A DNA stretch of 64,000 nt from the NCBI GenBank assembly GCA_026003075.1, contig BPGO01000001.1, positions 492,546 through 556,545 on the forward strand, read 5' to 3'. The notes beneath the pieces were generated by a model. That model did no database searches and was not told the origin of the DNA. It saw only the letters and a list, made by a program, of their open reading frames with translations. The translations under genes and the position numbers were made by a program. Positions 17,335-27,412 of the stretch are shown piece by piece. The stretch is from Fimbriimonadales bacterium. GTDB taxonomy: Bacteria; Armatimonadota; Fimbriimonadia; Fimbriimonadales; GBS-DC. Every line of letters begins with the position of its first letter. The first letter of the stretch is position 1.

Positions 17335-19026
17335 CTATCCTGCCCACAAGCCGACATCCAGCCCCGCGAACGGCGTGTCGCGCTGCTGGCTCTCCTGATA
17401 GAGGGCGTAGAGCGCAGGCTCTGGCTCCCCGCCCTCGGCGAGTTGCTCGATGAGCGTCGCGATGCCTTCAAACCGTCGCAGGTGGTCTTGAACGCGCGCC
17501 TCCGCGTAATCGCGTGCCGTGCCCGTGGTAATCAGAAAAGTCCAGTCGGACGACTGCGCCAAGAGCAGCTCACGCGCCAACTGCTGCAAGTACGGCGTCC
17601 ACTCGGTGCGCTCGCGGTAGCGGTTAAGCAACGCCAAGAATCGCCGCTCCGCCCGATAAAGCGCGTCCCATACCCAAAGGGTGTTCTCGTTGAGCCAGAT
17701 GGAGTGCGAGCCGCCCTCCCCCCACGAACCTTCCGGCAGAAAAACCACTTCCTCGGGCGGGAATCGCTCCAGATACTCGGATCCCGTAAGCATCTCGATA
17801 TCGGGGTCGGTAGCAAGGCGACGAATCACGAGATAGAGCCACTCCGGTCCCTCGTGCCACCAATGCCCGAACAGCTCCGTGTCGTACATCGAGACCACCA
17901 CGCCGGGCGATCCGGTCGCCTGAAAATGGTTCCATAGGGTCTCTTTGAGCAGGCTTACGAAATGCTCTGCGTGTGCCTGCACGGCTTCGAAAGCCTCATA
18001 AGGCGCGTAGAGTTGCTTTGCGCCTAAGTCGGCTTTGTTTTCGCTCACGCGCCAATAGCGCAGGCGGCCGGGGTAGTGCATCTTGTGGAACTCCAGATAG
18101 CGGGCGTCGCCGGGGTAGCCGTGTTCACCGCTCCAGACCTGAATCGTGCTGGCGGGGTCGCGGGCGAATACCGCAAGCGGCTCCAAGGCAGGCACGCGAT
18201 AGGCACGATAGGGCGTGCGTTCCGTCGGTTCCACACGATAATGGGCAGCGAACTGCTCATAAATCTGGCGTAGCGCGGGAAACCGATCCCAGTAGGTTCC
18301 CAGCGGCATGCCGCCGCGTAGCATATGGGTATCCACAAAGAAGTAGCCCACGCCCGCCTGACCGAGAAATTGCTCAATCCCAGCGCGTTCGGTGGCAGGC
18401 AGCACCTCCCTCGCCACGGGGGGCAGCCAGCGATACGCGGGTCGGTAGGCGCATTCGGGCAGCCAGAAGCCACGCGGCGCACGCCCGAAATGCTTCTGGT
18501 AGGTCTGTACGCCGAGCAGTACCTGCGCACGCACACACGCATCGTGTCCAATCAGCGGCAGGTAGCCGTGCGTCGCCGCGCTGGTGGCGACTTCAATCAG
18601 CCCTGCGTCTTGAAACCGCCGAAATGCGCCGAGAATATCGCCGTTCAGCTGCGTGTAGAGCGACTGCTGCGCCTCAAAATAGGCACGCCATAGGTACGCC
18701 AATCCCGCTTTCCACCGCTCACCCTGCCGGGTGAAGGTGCGCAGATCGTCCACCGCTGCAGCGTACTTGGCGTCGAGGTAGGCGCATGCTTCCGTCTGGA
18801 ACTCAGGGTCGGCTAACTGTTCCTGTAAAATCGGCGTGAAACTGATCGTGTATCGGGCAGGAATCCCGTGCTTCTGGAGACGCTCCGTCAAATCGCACAG
18901 CGGAAGATAGCACTCCACCAGCCCTTCACTCAGCCAGTCGGTACCGTGCGGCGCTTTGCCATGCGTCAGGACATACGGAATATGCGTGTGCAGTACCAGC
19001 ATCCAGTAGCCCAGCGGTCGCGCCAT
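17335..19026 (-). CDS. GH57 1,4-alpha-glucan branching enzyme (DUF1957 type)
   Basis: This 563-residue GH57 protein begins MARPLGYWMLVLHTHIPYVL, where the HTHIPY motif is family motif 1. WLPECAYRP near residue 184 carries the catalytic Glu nucleophile, and SMYDTELFGHWWHEGP near 375 carries the catalytic Asp. The C-terminal helical part matches GH57 branching enzymes, which form alpha-1,6 branches in glycogen. The ATG at 19026 is chosen because a GGTATACT box ends 7 nt upstream. The gene ends 3 nt from the convergent mutase gene. No glycogen synthase is adjacent. Confidence 0.92.
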   Translation of the reverse strand: MARPLGYWMLVLHTHIPYVLTHGKAPHGTDWLSEGLVECYLPLCDLTERLQKHGIPARYTISFTPILQEQLADPEFQTEACAYLDAKYAAAVDDLRTFTRQGERWKAGLAYLWRAYFEAQQSLYTQLNGDILGAFRRFQDAGLIEVATSAATHGYLPLIGHDACVRAQVLLGVQTYQKHFGRAPRGFWLPECAYRPAYRWLPPVAREVLPATERAGIEQFLGQAGVGYFFVDTHMLRGGMPLGTYWDRFPALRQIYEQFAAHYRVEPTERTPYRAYRVPALEPLAVFARDPASTIQVWSGEHGYPGDARYLEFHKMHYPGRLRYWRVSENKADLGAKQLYAPYEAFEAVQAHAEHFVSLLKETLWNHFQATGSPGVVVSMYDTELFGHWWHEGPEWLYLVIRRLATDPDIEMLTGSEYLERFPPEEVVFLPEGSWGEGGSHSIWLNENTLWVWDALYRAERRFLALLNRYRERTEWTPYLQQLARELLLAQSSDWTFLITTGTARDYAEARVQDHLRRFEGIATLIEQLAEGGEPEPALYALYQESQQRDTPFAGLDVGLWAG

Positions 19027-19033
19027 GCGAAGC

Positions 19034-19039
19034 AGTATA
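19034..19039 (-). promoter_or_regulatory. -10 box (GGTATACT) of the GH57 gene
   Basis: On the minus strand TATACT ends 7 nt before ATG 19026. It lies 11 bp from the opposing purF box, so the two promoters face apart within 40 bp. Confidence 0.6.
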
Positions 19040-19050
19040 CCTTCAGCGGG

Positions 19051-19056
19051 TACACT
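19051..19056 (+). promoter_or_regulatory. -10 box (GGTACACT) of purF
   Basis: TACACT ends 9 nt before the GTG at 19066 and supports that non-ATG start. Confidence 0.55.
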
Positions 19057-19065
19057 AATTAAGCC

Positions 19066-20508
<1,443 letters not shown>

Positions 20509-20579
20509 TCGCACCCTCTAAGGCGCTGTGAGATAGAAGGATTGCAGGAATCGCGCTGCTTGCCTCGAAACCCTACCTC

Positions 20580-22118
20580 ATGTTCGCTCGCGTGGAAAGC
20601 GCCGCGCTGCACGGCATCGAGGCGTTCACCGTGCAAGTGGAGGTGGACTTACAGCAGGGCATGCCTAACTGGACACTGGTCGGTCTGCCCGACACCGCCG
20701 TGCAAGAGTCGCGCGATCGAGTGCGCACTGCCATTCGCAACTCTGGGCTTTACTTTCCCCTGTACAAACTCACGGTGAACCTCGCGCCCGCCGATGTGCG
20801 CAAAGAGGGACCCGCGTATGACCTGCCGATCGCGGTCGGGATTTTGGCGGTGTCGGAACAAATCCCGCTGGAGTCGCTGGCGGAAACGCTGATTGTGGGG
20901 GAGCTTTCGCTGGACGGGGGCGTGCGCCCCGTGAACGGCGTCCTCTCCATCGCGATGCACGCGCGTGATACTCGCAAGCGACGCCTGATTGTGCCTCAGG
21001 CAAACGCCGAAGAGGCCGCGGTTGTGGGTGGGGTGGAAGTGTACGGCGTGGAGTCGTTGCTGGACGCTATGCAGCTGTTAATCAACCCGCGCCACAAGGC
21101 GCCCACGCGCGTCGATGCCAACGCCCTACTCAACCAGCCGGCGGAATACGAGGTTGACTTTTCGGAAATCAAAGGTCAGGAGCAGGCGAAACGTGCGTTG
21201 GAAATCGCGGCGGCGGGCGGGCATAATGTGCTGCTGATTGGTCCCCCTGGGTCGGGCAAGACGATGCTGGCGCGTCGCCTGCCCACGATTTTGCCCCCGA
21301 TGACTTTGGAGGAGGCGTTGCAGACCACCCGTCTCTACAGCGCGGCGGGCATGCTCCCGCCGAAAACAGGGCTGATGACCACGCGCCCGTTCCGCTCGCC
21401 TCACCACACCACCTCGTACGCCGCGCTCGTGGGTGGGGGCAGCATCCCGCGCCCCGGCGAAATCTCGCTCGCACACAACGGCGTGCTGTTCCTGGACGAG
21501 CTGCCCGAATTCAAGCGCGATGTGCTGGAAGCAATGCGCCAACCGCTGGAAGACGGTGTGGTATCGGTCTCACGGGTGCAAGCGGCGGTGCAGTTCCCTG
21601 CACGCTGTATGCTCGTGGCAGCGATGAACCCATGCCCGTGCGGATTCTACGGCGACACCCAACAAAGCTGCAACTGCAACCCCACGATGATCCGCAAATA
21701 CCTGCAACGCATTTCGGGTCCCCTGCTGGATCGTATCGACATTCATCTGGAAGTGCCGCGCCTACGCCAGGAGGAACTGCTTACGCTGCACGCGGGCGAG
21801 AGTTCCGCAGCGATACGCGAGCGTGTCCTCCGCGCCCGCATGCGCCAACTGGAACGGCTTCAGCCCCATGGGCTTGTGTGCAACGCCCAGATGAGCTCCA
21901 AACTCGTGCGCGAACACTGCCCCATCGGCGAAGACGCGCGCAGCTACCTGCGTACCGCCGTCCAACGACTGGGGCTAAGCGCACGCGCCTATGACCGTAT
22001 CATGAAAATCGCCCGCACGATTGCCGACCTGGAAGGCGCGGAGAACATCCAGCTGCCCCATATTGCTGAGGCGGTTCAATACCGCAGCATCGATCGACGC
22101 TTCTGGGGCAGTGGCTGA
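20580..22118 (+). CDS. comM: YifB/ComM-family AAA+ ATPase (Mg-chelatase-like)
   Basis: The 512-residue product opens with the ChlI-like domain (MFARVESAALHGIEAFTVQV, VGLPDTAVQESRDRV), then a AAA+ core. Walker A GPPGSGKTMLARRLP is near residue 221, FRSPHHTTSYAALVGGG and GEISLAHNGVLFLDELPEF (Walker B) follow, and a C4 region CPCGFYGDTQQSCNC is near 350. ComM is a helicase that aids branch migration of DNA taken up in natural transformation. The window holds a recombination-prone RHS cassette array, so an integration helper is of interest, but the link is only inference. No close -10 box precedes the ATG. Confidence 0.93.
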   Translation: MFARVESAALHGIEAFTVQVEVDLQQGMPNWTLVGLPDTAVQESRDRVRTAIRNSGLYFPLYKLTVNLAPADVRKEGPAYDLPIAVGILAVSEQIPLESLAETLIVGELSLDGGVRPVNGVLSIAMHARDTRKRRLIVPQANAEEAAVVGGVEVYGVESLLDAMQLLINPRHKAPTRVDANALLNQPAEYEVDFSEIKGQEQAKRALEIAAAGGHNVLLIGPPGSGKTMLARRLPTILPPMTLEEALQTTRLYSAAGMLPPKTGLMTTRPFRSPHHTTSYAALVGGGSIPRPGEISLAHNGVLFLDELPEFKRDVLEAMRQPLEDGVVSVSRVQAAVQFPARCMLVAAMNPCPCGFYGDTQQSCNCNPTMIRKYLQRISGPLLDRIDIHLEVPRLRQEELLTLHAGESSAAIRERVLRARMRQLERLQPHGLVCNAQMSSKLVREHCPIGEDARSYLRTAVQRLGLSARAYDRIMKIARTIADLEGAENIQLPHIAEAVQYRSIDRRFWGSG

Positions 22119-22128
22119 CGCCAGCAGG

Positions 22129-22134
22129 TATCCT
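22129..22134 (+). promoter_or_regulatory. -10 box (GGTATCCT) of argC
   Basis: TATCCT ends 7 nt before the GTG at 22142 and favours that start over the TTG two codons earlier. Confidence 0.5.
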
Positions 22135-22141
22135 ATTGGCT

Positions 22142-23188
22142 GTGATACGCGTTGGTATCGTCGGCGCAACTGGCTACACAGGAAGCGAACTGATTCGCCT
22201 GCTGAGTGGGCACCCGCAGGTGCAAATCACGGCGCTCGTCTCCCGCTCGGAGGCGGGCAAGCCCGTCGCCCGTGTGTTGGCACACCTGCACGGACTGGAG
22301 CTGCCGACCCTGAGCGAGTATGACCCCGACGCTTTAGCGAAACAGTGCGCGGTGGTGTTTCTGGCAGGCGAGACGGGCTTTGCGATGGAACACGCTCCAG
22401 CACTGCTCCAGCGCGGCGTGAGGTTGATCGATCTCTCCGCCGATTTTCGCCTGAAAGACCCTGCCGTGTTCGCCGAGTGGTACGGAAAAACGCACAGCGC
22501 CCCCGATTTACTGCGTGAGGCGGTATACGGACTGCCCGAACTGACCCCTGCAGAGGCGTATGGCAACGCACGACTCATCGCCAATCCGGGCTGCTACCCC
22601 ACTGCGGCGGGGCTTGCGCTCGCGCCCCTCGTCAAAACCGAACTGGCAGACACGGAAAGCATAATTATCGACGCAAAGTCGGGTGTATCAGGCGCAGGCA
22701 GGTCGCGCGTCACTGTCGACTACCTCTTCACCGAACTGGACGAGAACTTCAAAGCGTACGGCGTCGAGCGCCATCGCCACACGCCTGAAATCGAGCAAAC
22801 ACTGAGCGTCGCAAGCGGACAGACCGTGCGCGTCCGATTCACGCCGCACCTGGTACCCATGACTCGAGGCATCCTCTGCACGGCTTACGCACGCCTGCGT
22901 GAAAGCGTCAGTCCCGAACGCCTCCATGCGCTCTACACCGAATTCTATCGGGGGCAGCCGTTCGTCGCGGTGCGCCCCCTGGGCAGCTATCCCGCCACGC
23001 GCGAAGTGTACGGCTCGAATCGATGTGATATCGGGCTAACGGTAGACGCACGCACAAATACCGCCGTGCTGATTAGCGCGATCGATAACCTCGTGAAGGG
23101 CGCGGCGGGACAGGCAATCCAGAACATGAACCTGTTGCTTGGGCTACCGTCCACTACGGGACTGCCGATTGCCGGCGTCTCGCCATAA
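22142..23188 (+). CDS. argC: N-acetyl-gamma-glutamyl-phosphate reductase
   Basis: The 348-residue enzyme reduces N-acetylglutamyl phosphate to the semialdehyde in arginine synthesis. It begins VIRVGIVGATGYTGSELIRL, the NADP-binding Rossmann loop, and carries the catalytic Cys in ANPGCYPTAA near residue 150. SGVSGAGRS and HRHTPEIEQ are further ArgC motifs (type 1, long form). GTG 22142 is taken as start. It lies 23 bp downstream of comM but appears to have its own promoter box. No other arg gene is adjacent. Confidence 0.95.
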   Translation: MIRVGIVGATGYTGSELIRLLSGHPQVQITALVSRSEAGKPVARVLAHLHGLELPTLSEYDPDALAKQCAVVFLAGETGFAMEHAPALLQRGVRLIDLSADFRLKDPAVFAEWYGKTHSAPDLLREAVYGLPELTPAEAYGNARLIANPGCYPTAAGLALAPLVKTELADTESIIIDAKSGVSGAGRSRVTVDYLFTELDENFKAYGVERHRHTPEIEQTLSVASGQTVRVRFTPHLVPMTRGILCTAYARLRESVSPERLHALYTEFYRGQPFVAVRPLGSYPATREVYGSNRCDIGLTVDARTNTAVLISAIDNLVKGAAGQAIQNMNLLLGLPSTTGLPIAGVSP

Positions 23189-23200
23189 AAGAGGAAGCGA

Positions 23201-24202
23201 CTATAACTCACGGAGTTTCTGGAGCGCCATTCTGCATGCCTCCTGTGCTTTTGGGTGTCCCCAATTGGTTGCCGCCAGATAAAAACGGTTCGCCTGTGGC
23301 TCCACTGTGGCGACCGCAAACCAGAAGGTATTACTACCGGCATGGGTCAGCCTATCCGATTGAGGTATCGCCCAGCCCATTGCGTAGCCCTGCTGATAGG
23401 GGTCCGCGTGTAATTCAGCGAAGCTCTCTGGGCGCAGCAACTGCGTTTTGATACGCCGTGCCGCCTGCAGATGGAAACGCACAAACGCTGCCCAGTCGCG
23501 CAGGCTACAGTGTACCGCGCCTGCAGGTCCCAACGCAGGGGGATTGTCGTAGAAAGTCGGTTTGGGAGGATTGCCTGTGTGCCCTGCGAAGCGGTTCGGC
23601 GCGCCGAAGCCTGCTGTGCGCATTTTCAACGGCTTGAACAGATACTCCTCCATCAGCTGTTCCCAACTGCGCCCCGCGGCGCTTTCCAACATCGCACCTG
23701 CGACCAGATAGCCAAAGTTGGAGTAGGCGAATTGGGTTCCGGGCGCCGCCGCAGGTGGCTGCTCCAAAATCCACACGACCGCTTGTTGTCGCTGCGAGCG
23801 GATCTCACCTTGCAGTCCACGAATCTTCAAAAACAGGATAGGGTTCGGTGTGCGATCTTCGGGTAGCCCACCCCGATGGAGCAAGAGCTGACGCAGCGTA
23901 ACCGCGTGATAGCCCTGGTGAATGCGCTCTTTCAGATTGGGAAACGCCTCTGCGATGGTGCGTTCCCAATGTATCTGTTTCTGTTCCACAAGACGCGCTG
24001 CAAGCGTGGCTGTCATCGCTTTTGTGCAGGAGCCAATATGGAACGGGTCATCTAAGTGGGCTTGGTCCGTCTTACCTGCCTCACGAACACCGACAACCGC
24101 TTGAGCGCGTATTCCTTGTGCGTCGCCCACAAGCGCACCTAAAGCGGGCGTGCCCGTCTCAGCGCGGATGGACTCTAACAGCGGCGTCAGTGTATCTTTC
24201 AT
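23201..24202 (-). CDS. Serine hydrolase of the beta-lactamase (class C/ DD-peptidase) family
   Basis: The 333-residue protein has the penicillin-binding-type triad: Ser58-Cys-Thr-Lys61 in HIGSCTKAMTATLAARLV, Tyr160-Ser-Asn162 in QFAYSNFGYLVAGAML and HAGSN near residue 288 in place of KTG. This is the pattern of esterase or DD-peptidase type members rather than true beta-lactamases. There is no signal peptide, so it should be cytoplasmic. The ORF ends 13 nt from argC, convergent. Substrate cannot be told. Confidence 0.88.
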   Translation of the reverse strand: MKDTLTPLLESIRAETGTPALGALVGDAQGIRAQAVVGVREAGKTDQAHLDDPFHIGSCTKAMTATLAARLVEQKQIHWERTIAEAFPNLKERIHQGYHAVTLRQLLLHRGGLPEDRTPNPILFLKIRGLQGEIRSQRQQAVVWILEQPPAAAPGTQFAYSNFGYLVAGAMLESAAGRSWEQLMEEYLFKPLKMRTAGFGAPNRFAGHTGNPPKPTFYDNPPALGPAGAVHCSLRDWAAFVRFHLQAARRIKTQLLRPESFAELHADPYQQGYAMGWAIPQSDRLTHAGSNTFWFAVATVEPQANRFYLAATNWGHPKAQEACRMALQKLREL

Positions 24203-24281
24203 GGGTTGCTTCAGTGGACCCCGAGAAGGTTCTTCGGGTATGGGAGGGCGCGGACGACCGTGCCCGCGCCCCTGAGGAGTT

Positions 24282-25781
24282 TTATTTCACCTTCGCGCTC
24301 AACCCTTGCGCCATCTTGATTTCGGTGGCGTGGTTAACCGTGAAGGCGACTTTGTGCGTTACGGCGTCGAACAGAGCGGACGCGCTGGGATGCCCGTTCC
24401 CGCTGCCCTTGACGCCCCCAAACGGGAGATGCACTTCCGCGCCGATGCTTGGCAGATTCACATAGCCGACGCCGAACTCGCAGTTGTCGCGCACATAGCG
24501 CCACTTGCGATAGTCCTCGGTAATCACCGCCATCGCCAAGCCGTACTTCGTGTCATTGTAGACATGAATCGCCTCGTCGAGGTCGCTTACAGGGATAATC
24601 GCCACATGGGGACTGAAGGCTTCCTCCTTGAGTGCGAAGCTGTCGGAGCGATGGCGCATGCGGTACACGAACGGCTTCACGAAGTGCCCGTACTGATATT
24701 CGCCGTCAGTCAGACGCCCGCCTTCCAGTAGCACCTCCGCGCCCTCCTCGATCGCCTTCTGGTTGTGATACAGATACTTCTCCACGCCCTGCTCGTTGAT
24801 GAGCGGTCCCATGAAGGTATCTTCGTGCAGACCGTTGCCGATTTTAATCTGTTTCACCAACTCCACAAAGCGCGCGGTGAACTCTGGCTCGATCTTCTCG
24901 TGGACGATGATGCGGTTGGACGACACGCATCGCTGCCCGCTGGTCTTGAATCCCGAGAGAACCGCTGCGTGCAGGGCGATGTCCATATTCGCATCGTCCA
25001 ACACGATGACGGCGTTTTTGCCACCCATCTCTACGGCGGCGAACTTGTGCTGCTTCGCGCATTCCTCGATAATGTAGCGCCCAACGGCGTAGGAGCCAGT
25101 GAACACCACCACATCGACTTCAGGGTGATGCACGAGGGGGTCGCCTGCATCTTCGCCCGGCCCATGGACGACATTGAACACGCCCGGCGGGAAGCCCGCT
25201 TCCACGAAGAGCTCCGCAAGGACATGCCCGCAGATCGGGGTGTCTTCCGACGGCTTGAACACAACCGTGTTGCCCTCCAGTAGGCTGGGGAGAACCGTCC
25301 AGAGCGGGATGGCAATAGGAAAGTTCCACGGGGTGATACACGCCACGACCCCTTTGGGCTTACGGAGGATGAAAGCGTCTTTCTCGGCGATTTCGCTATC
25401 GATAATTTCGCCGTGGGGCATCCGCGCCATACCGGCGACATATTGGGTCATATGGAGCGCTTCCACCACATCGGCGCGCCCTTCGTTGATGGGTTTGCCG
25501 CACTCGCGCGTCACCAGTTCCGAGAGGGCGTTCAGGTCGCGCTTAATCAGTTGCGCGAGGTTGTCAATCAGTTCGCCGCGCTTCACACGGGACATCTTGC
25601 GCCACGAGTCGAACGCGTCGCGTGCCGCGCGCACCGCAGCATCCACATCGCTCGCGTTGGAACACGGGGCTGTACCAATCACTTCGCGTGTATCTGCTGG
25701 ATTGAGGCTCTCGAATCGCTTGCCCGATGCGGACTCTTGCCACCGCCCGCGAATAAGGTTCATCGCTTGTACCTGTCTCAT
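24282..25781 (-). CDS. NAD(P)-dependent aldehyde dehydrogenase
   Basis: This 499-residue ALDH has TPWNFPIAIPLWTVLPSLL (cofactor site), FTGSYAVGRYI, AAVEMGGKNAVIVLDDA with the general-base Glu, and the catalytic Cys in FKTSGQRCVSSNR near residue 285. EEAFSPHVAIIPV and LPFGGVKGSGNGHPS close the fold. The N-terminal MRQVQAMNLIRGRW gives two possible ATGs; the AGGAGGGATTT upstream favours 25781. The C-terminus resembles the aminoadipate-semialdehyde (ALDH7-like) group in general form, but the substrate is not clear. It stands alone on the minus strand. Confidence 0.92.
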   Translation of the reverse strand: MRQVQAMNLIRGRWQESASGKRFESLNPADTREVIGTAPCSNASDVDAAVRAARDAFDSWRKMSRVKRGELIDNLAQLIKRDLNALSELVTRECGKPINEGRADVVEALHMTQYVAGMARMPHGEIIDSEIAEKDAFILRKPKGVVACITPWNFPIAIPLWTVLPSLLEGNTVVFKPSEDTPICGHVLAELFVEAGFPPGVFNVVHGPGEDAGDPLVHHPEVDVVVFTGSYAVGRYIIEECAKQHKFAAVEMGGKNAVIVLDDANMDIALHAAVLSGFKTSGQRCVSSNRIIVHEKIEPEFTARFVELVKQIKIGNGLHEDTFMGPLINEQGVEKYLYHNQKAIEEGAEVLLEGGRLTDGEYQYGHFVKPFVYRMRHRSDSFALKEEAFSPHVAIIPVSDLDEAIHVYNDTKYGLAMAVITEDYRKWRYVRDNCEFGVGYVNLPSIGAEVHLPFGGVKGSGNGHPSASALFDAVTHKVAFTVNHATEIKMAQGLSAKVK

Positions 25782-25880
25782 CCTAAATCCCTCCTATTTT
25801 TTTAGGCTCGGCGTTGAGCCGTTGAGATTCTACCTGATGGAAAGGCGCGGGAATATGGAATAACCCGCTGGGGATCGACG

Positions 25881-26357
25881 ATGGCAGGCAAAGCGAAGAA
25901 ATCCGAAGGCGGCGGCGAGGGAGGCGGCAAGGGCAAAAGCCCGATGCTGATGATGGTGGTCGTGCTGATCGCCGGGCTGGCAGGCGGTGTGTTCGCAGGG
26001 AAGAACTTCATGGCGCCCAAAGCGCCCCCTCCACCCAAGCCCCCTACGGTCGGCAAAACGCTCGATCTGGGCGAGTTCATCGTCAATCTGGGCGACGAGA
26101 GCTACCTCAAAGCAGGCGTGGCGCTCGGACTCAAGGAGGGCATCGACCCCAAGAAACTGGAAGAGGAGACCGCACCGCTGCGTGACGCCGCACTGATGGC
26201 ATTCTCGGGCAAAACGCGCTCCGAGCTGAACTCGCTCGAAGGCAAGCACAAAGTCAAAGAGGAAATCCGCGAGCGCGTGAACGAGGTGCTGGAACACAAG
26301 ACCCACGACAAAGAGAGCGTGCTGGAGGTCTACTTCACCGCGTTCACGACGCAATAG
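25881..26357 (+). CDS. fliL: FliL-like flagellar basal-body protein
   Basis: The 158-residue protein has a short Lys/Gly-rich cytoplasmic tail, one membrane helix (about residues 21-43), a Pro-rich linker (PKAPPPPKPPT) and a periplasmic domain with LGEFIVNLGDESYLKAGVALGL, the FliL signature, then a C-terminal VLEVYFTAFTTQ. FliL sits around the stator units and tunes flagellar torque. No other flagellar gene is near, which is unusual. The protein could also serve another rotary or stomatin-like complex. The ribosome site (GGGGAT) is weak. Confidence 0.83.
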   Translation: MAGKAKKSEGGGEGGGKGKSPMLMMVVVLIAGLAGGVFAGKNFMAPKAPPPPKPPTVGKTLDLGEFIVNLGDESYLKAGVALGLKEGIDPKKLEEETAPLRDAALMAFSGKTRSELNSLEGKHKVKEEIRERVNEVLEHKTHDKESVLEVYFTAFTTQ

Positions 26358-26377
26358 CGAGCCAATTGCCACTGCGC

Positions 26378-27370
26378 TCAGAGCCGTTCGGCGATTTGTA
26401 CGGCATTGAGCGCAGCCCCTTTGCGGAGCTGATCGCCGCACGCGAACAGCGCAACGCCGTTCGGTATCCCAGCATCGTACCGAATGCGCCCCACCAGCAC
26501 CGCATCGCGCCCCGTGGCTTCAATCGGCATCGGGAAGTGGTTGCGCTCCCAATCGTCGACCAGCATCACCCCCTCAAACGCGCGATAACTTTCGTAAATC
26601 GCATCTAAGGAGGGGCGCGTCTCCAGTTCTACCACGATGCTCTCGCTGTGCGCTCGGAGTACCGGCACCCGCACGCAAGTAGGGGAGACCGCAACCGCGG
26701 CGTCGCCCCAGATTTTGCGCGTCTCCAGAATCATCTTACGCTCTTCCTCGTTGTACCCGTCCTCCCCAATCGTCGAGTTATGCGAGAAGAGATTGAACGC
26801 ATACGGATGCGGCAGCACTTTCGGCTCGAACGGCTCGCCGTGCAAGTAAGCGCGAGTAGCATCCAGCAGTTCCTGCATCGCCTGGGCGCCGGCGCCGCTG
26901 GCGGCTTGGTAGGTGGAGACGATAATCCGCCGAATGCGCGTCAAGCGACGCAACGGCTCCAACGCCATCAGCATGATAATCGTGGAGCAGTTCGGGTTGG
27001 CGATGATGCCCCGATGCTGCGCGATGGCTTCGGGATTAATCTCAGGGATGACCAGCGGGGTTTCGGGATCCATGCGGAACGCCGAGGAATTATCGATTAC
27101 GATGGCGCCTGCCTGAACCGCGCGGGGCGCGAACTCCTTACTGCGCGCTCCACCCGCCGAAAAGAAGGCGATATCGATGCCCTCGAACGAGTCGGCGCGA
27201 AGCGGTTCCACTGGAATCGCCTCGCCGCCAAACTCAAGGCGCTTGCCCACTGATCGCTCCGACGCCAACAACCGAAGCGCACGCACTGGGAATCGGCGCT
27301 CTTCCAGCACGCGCAGCAGTTCCAATCCCACTGCGCCCGTTGCACCCACGATGGCAACCCGGTATTTCAC
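26378..27370 (-). CDS. asd: Aspartate-semialdehyde dehydrogenase
   Basis: The 330-residue enzyme converts aspartyl phosphate to the semialdehyde for lysine, threonine, methionine and diaminopimelate synthesis. It starts VKYRVAIVGATGAVGLELLR, with the NADP loop, and has the catalytic Cys in IIANPNCSTIIM near residue 128. Other motifs are FFSAGGARSKEF and TCVRVPVLRAHSE. The GTG at 27370 is chosen because GGTACAAT ends 8 nt upstream. It converges on the fliL-like gene with a 20-bp gap. Confidence 0.96.
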   Translation of the reverse strand: MKYRVAIVGATGAVGLELLRVLEERRFPVRALRLLASERSVGKRLEFGGEAIPVEPLRADSFEGIDIAFFSAGGARSKEFAPRAVQAGAIVIDNSSAFRMDPETPLVIPEINPEAIAQHRGIIANPNCSTIIMLMALEPLRRLTRIRRIIVSTYQAASGAGAQAMQELLDATRAYLHGEPFEPKVLPHPYAFNLFSHNSTIGEDGYNEEERKMILETRKIWGDAAVAVSPTCVRVPVLRAHSESIVVELETRPSLDAIYESYRAFEGVMLVDDWERNHFPMPIEATGRDAVLVGRIRYDAGIPNGVALFACGDQLRKGAALNAVQIAERL

Positions 27371-27378
27371 GGCGCAGG

Positions 27379-27384
27379 ATTGTA
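27379..27384 (-). promoter_or_regulatory. -10 box (GGTACAAT) of asd
   Basis: On the minus strand TACAAT ends 8 nt before GTG 27370. This decides the GTG start. Confidence 0.6.
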
Positions 27385-27412
27385 CCCCATCCCGTCGAAC
27401 AGGAGCCAACTG

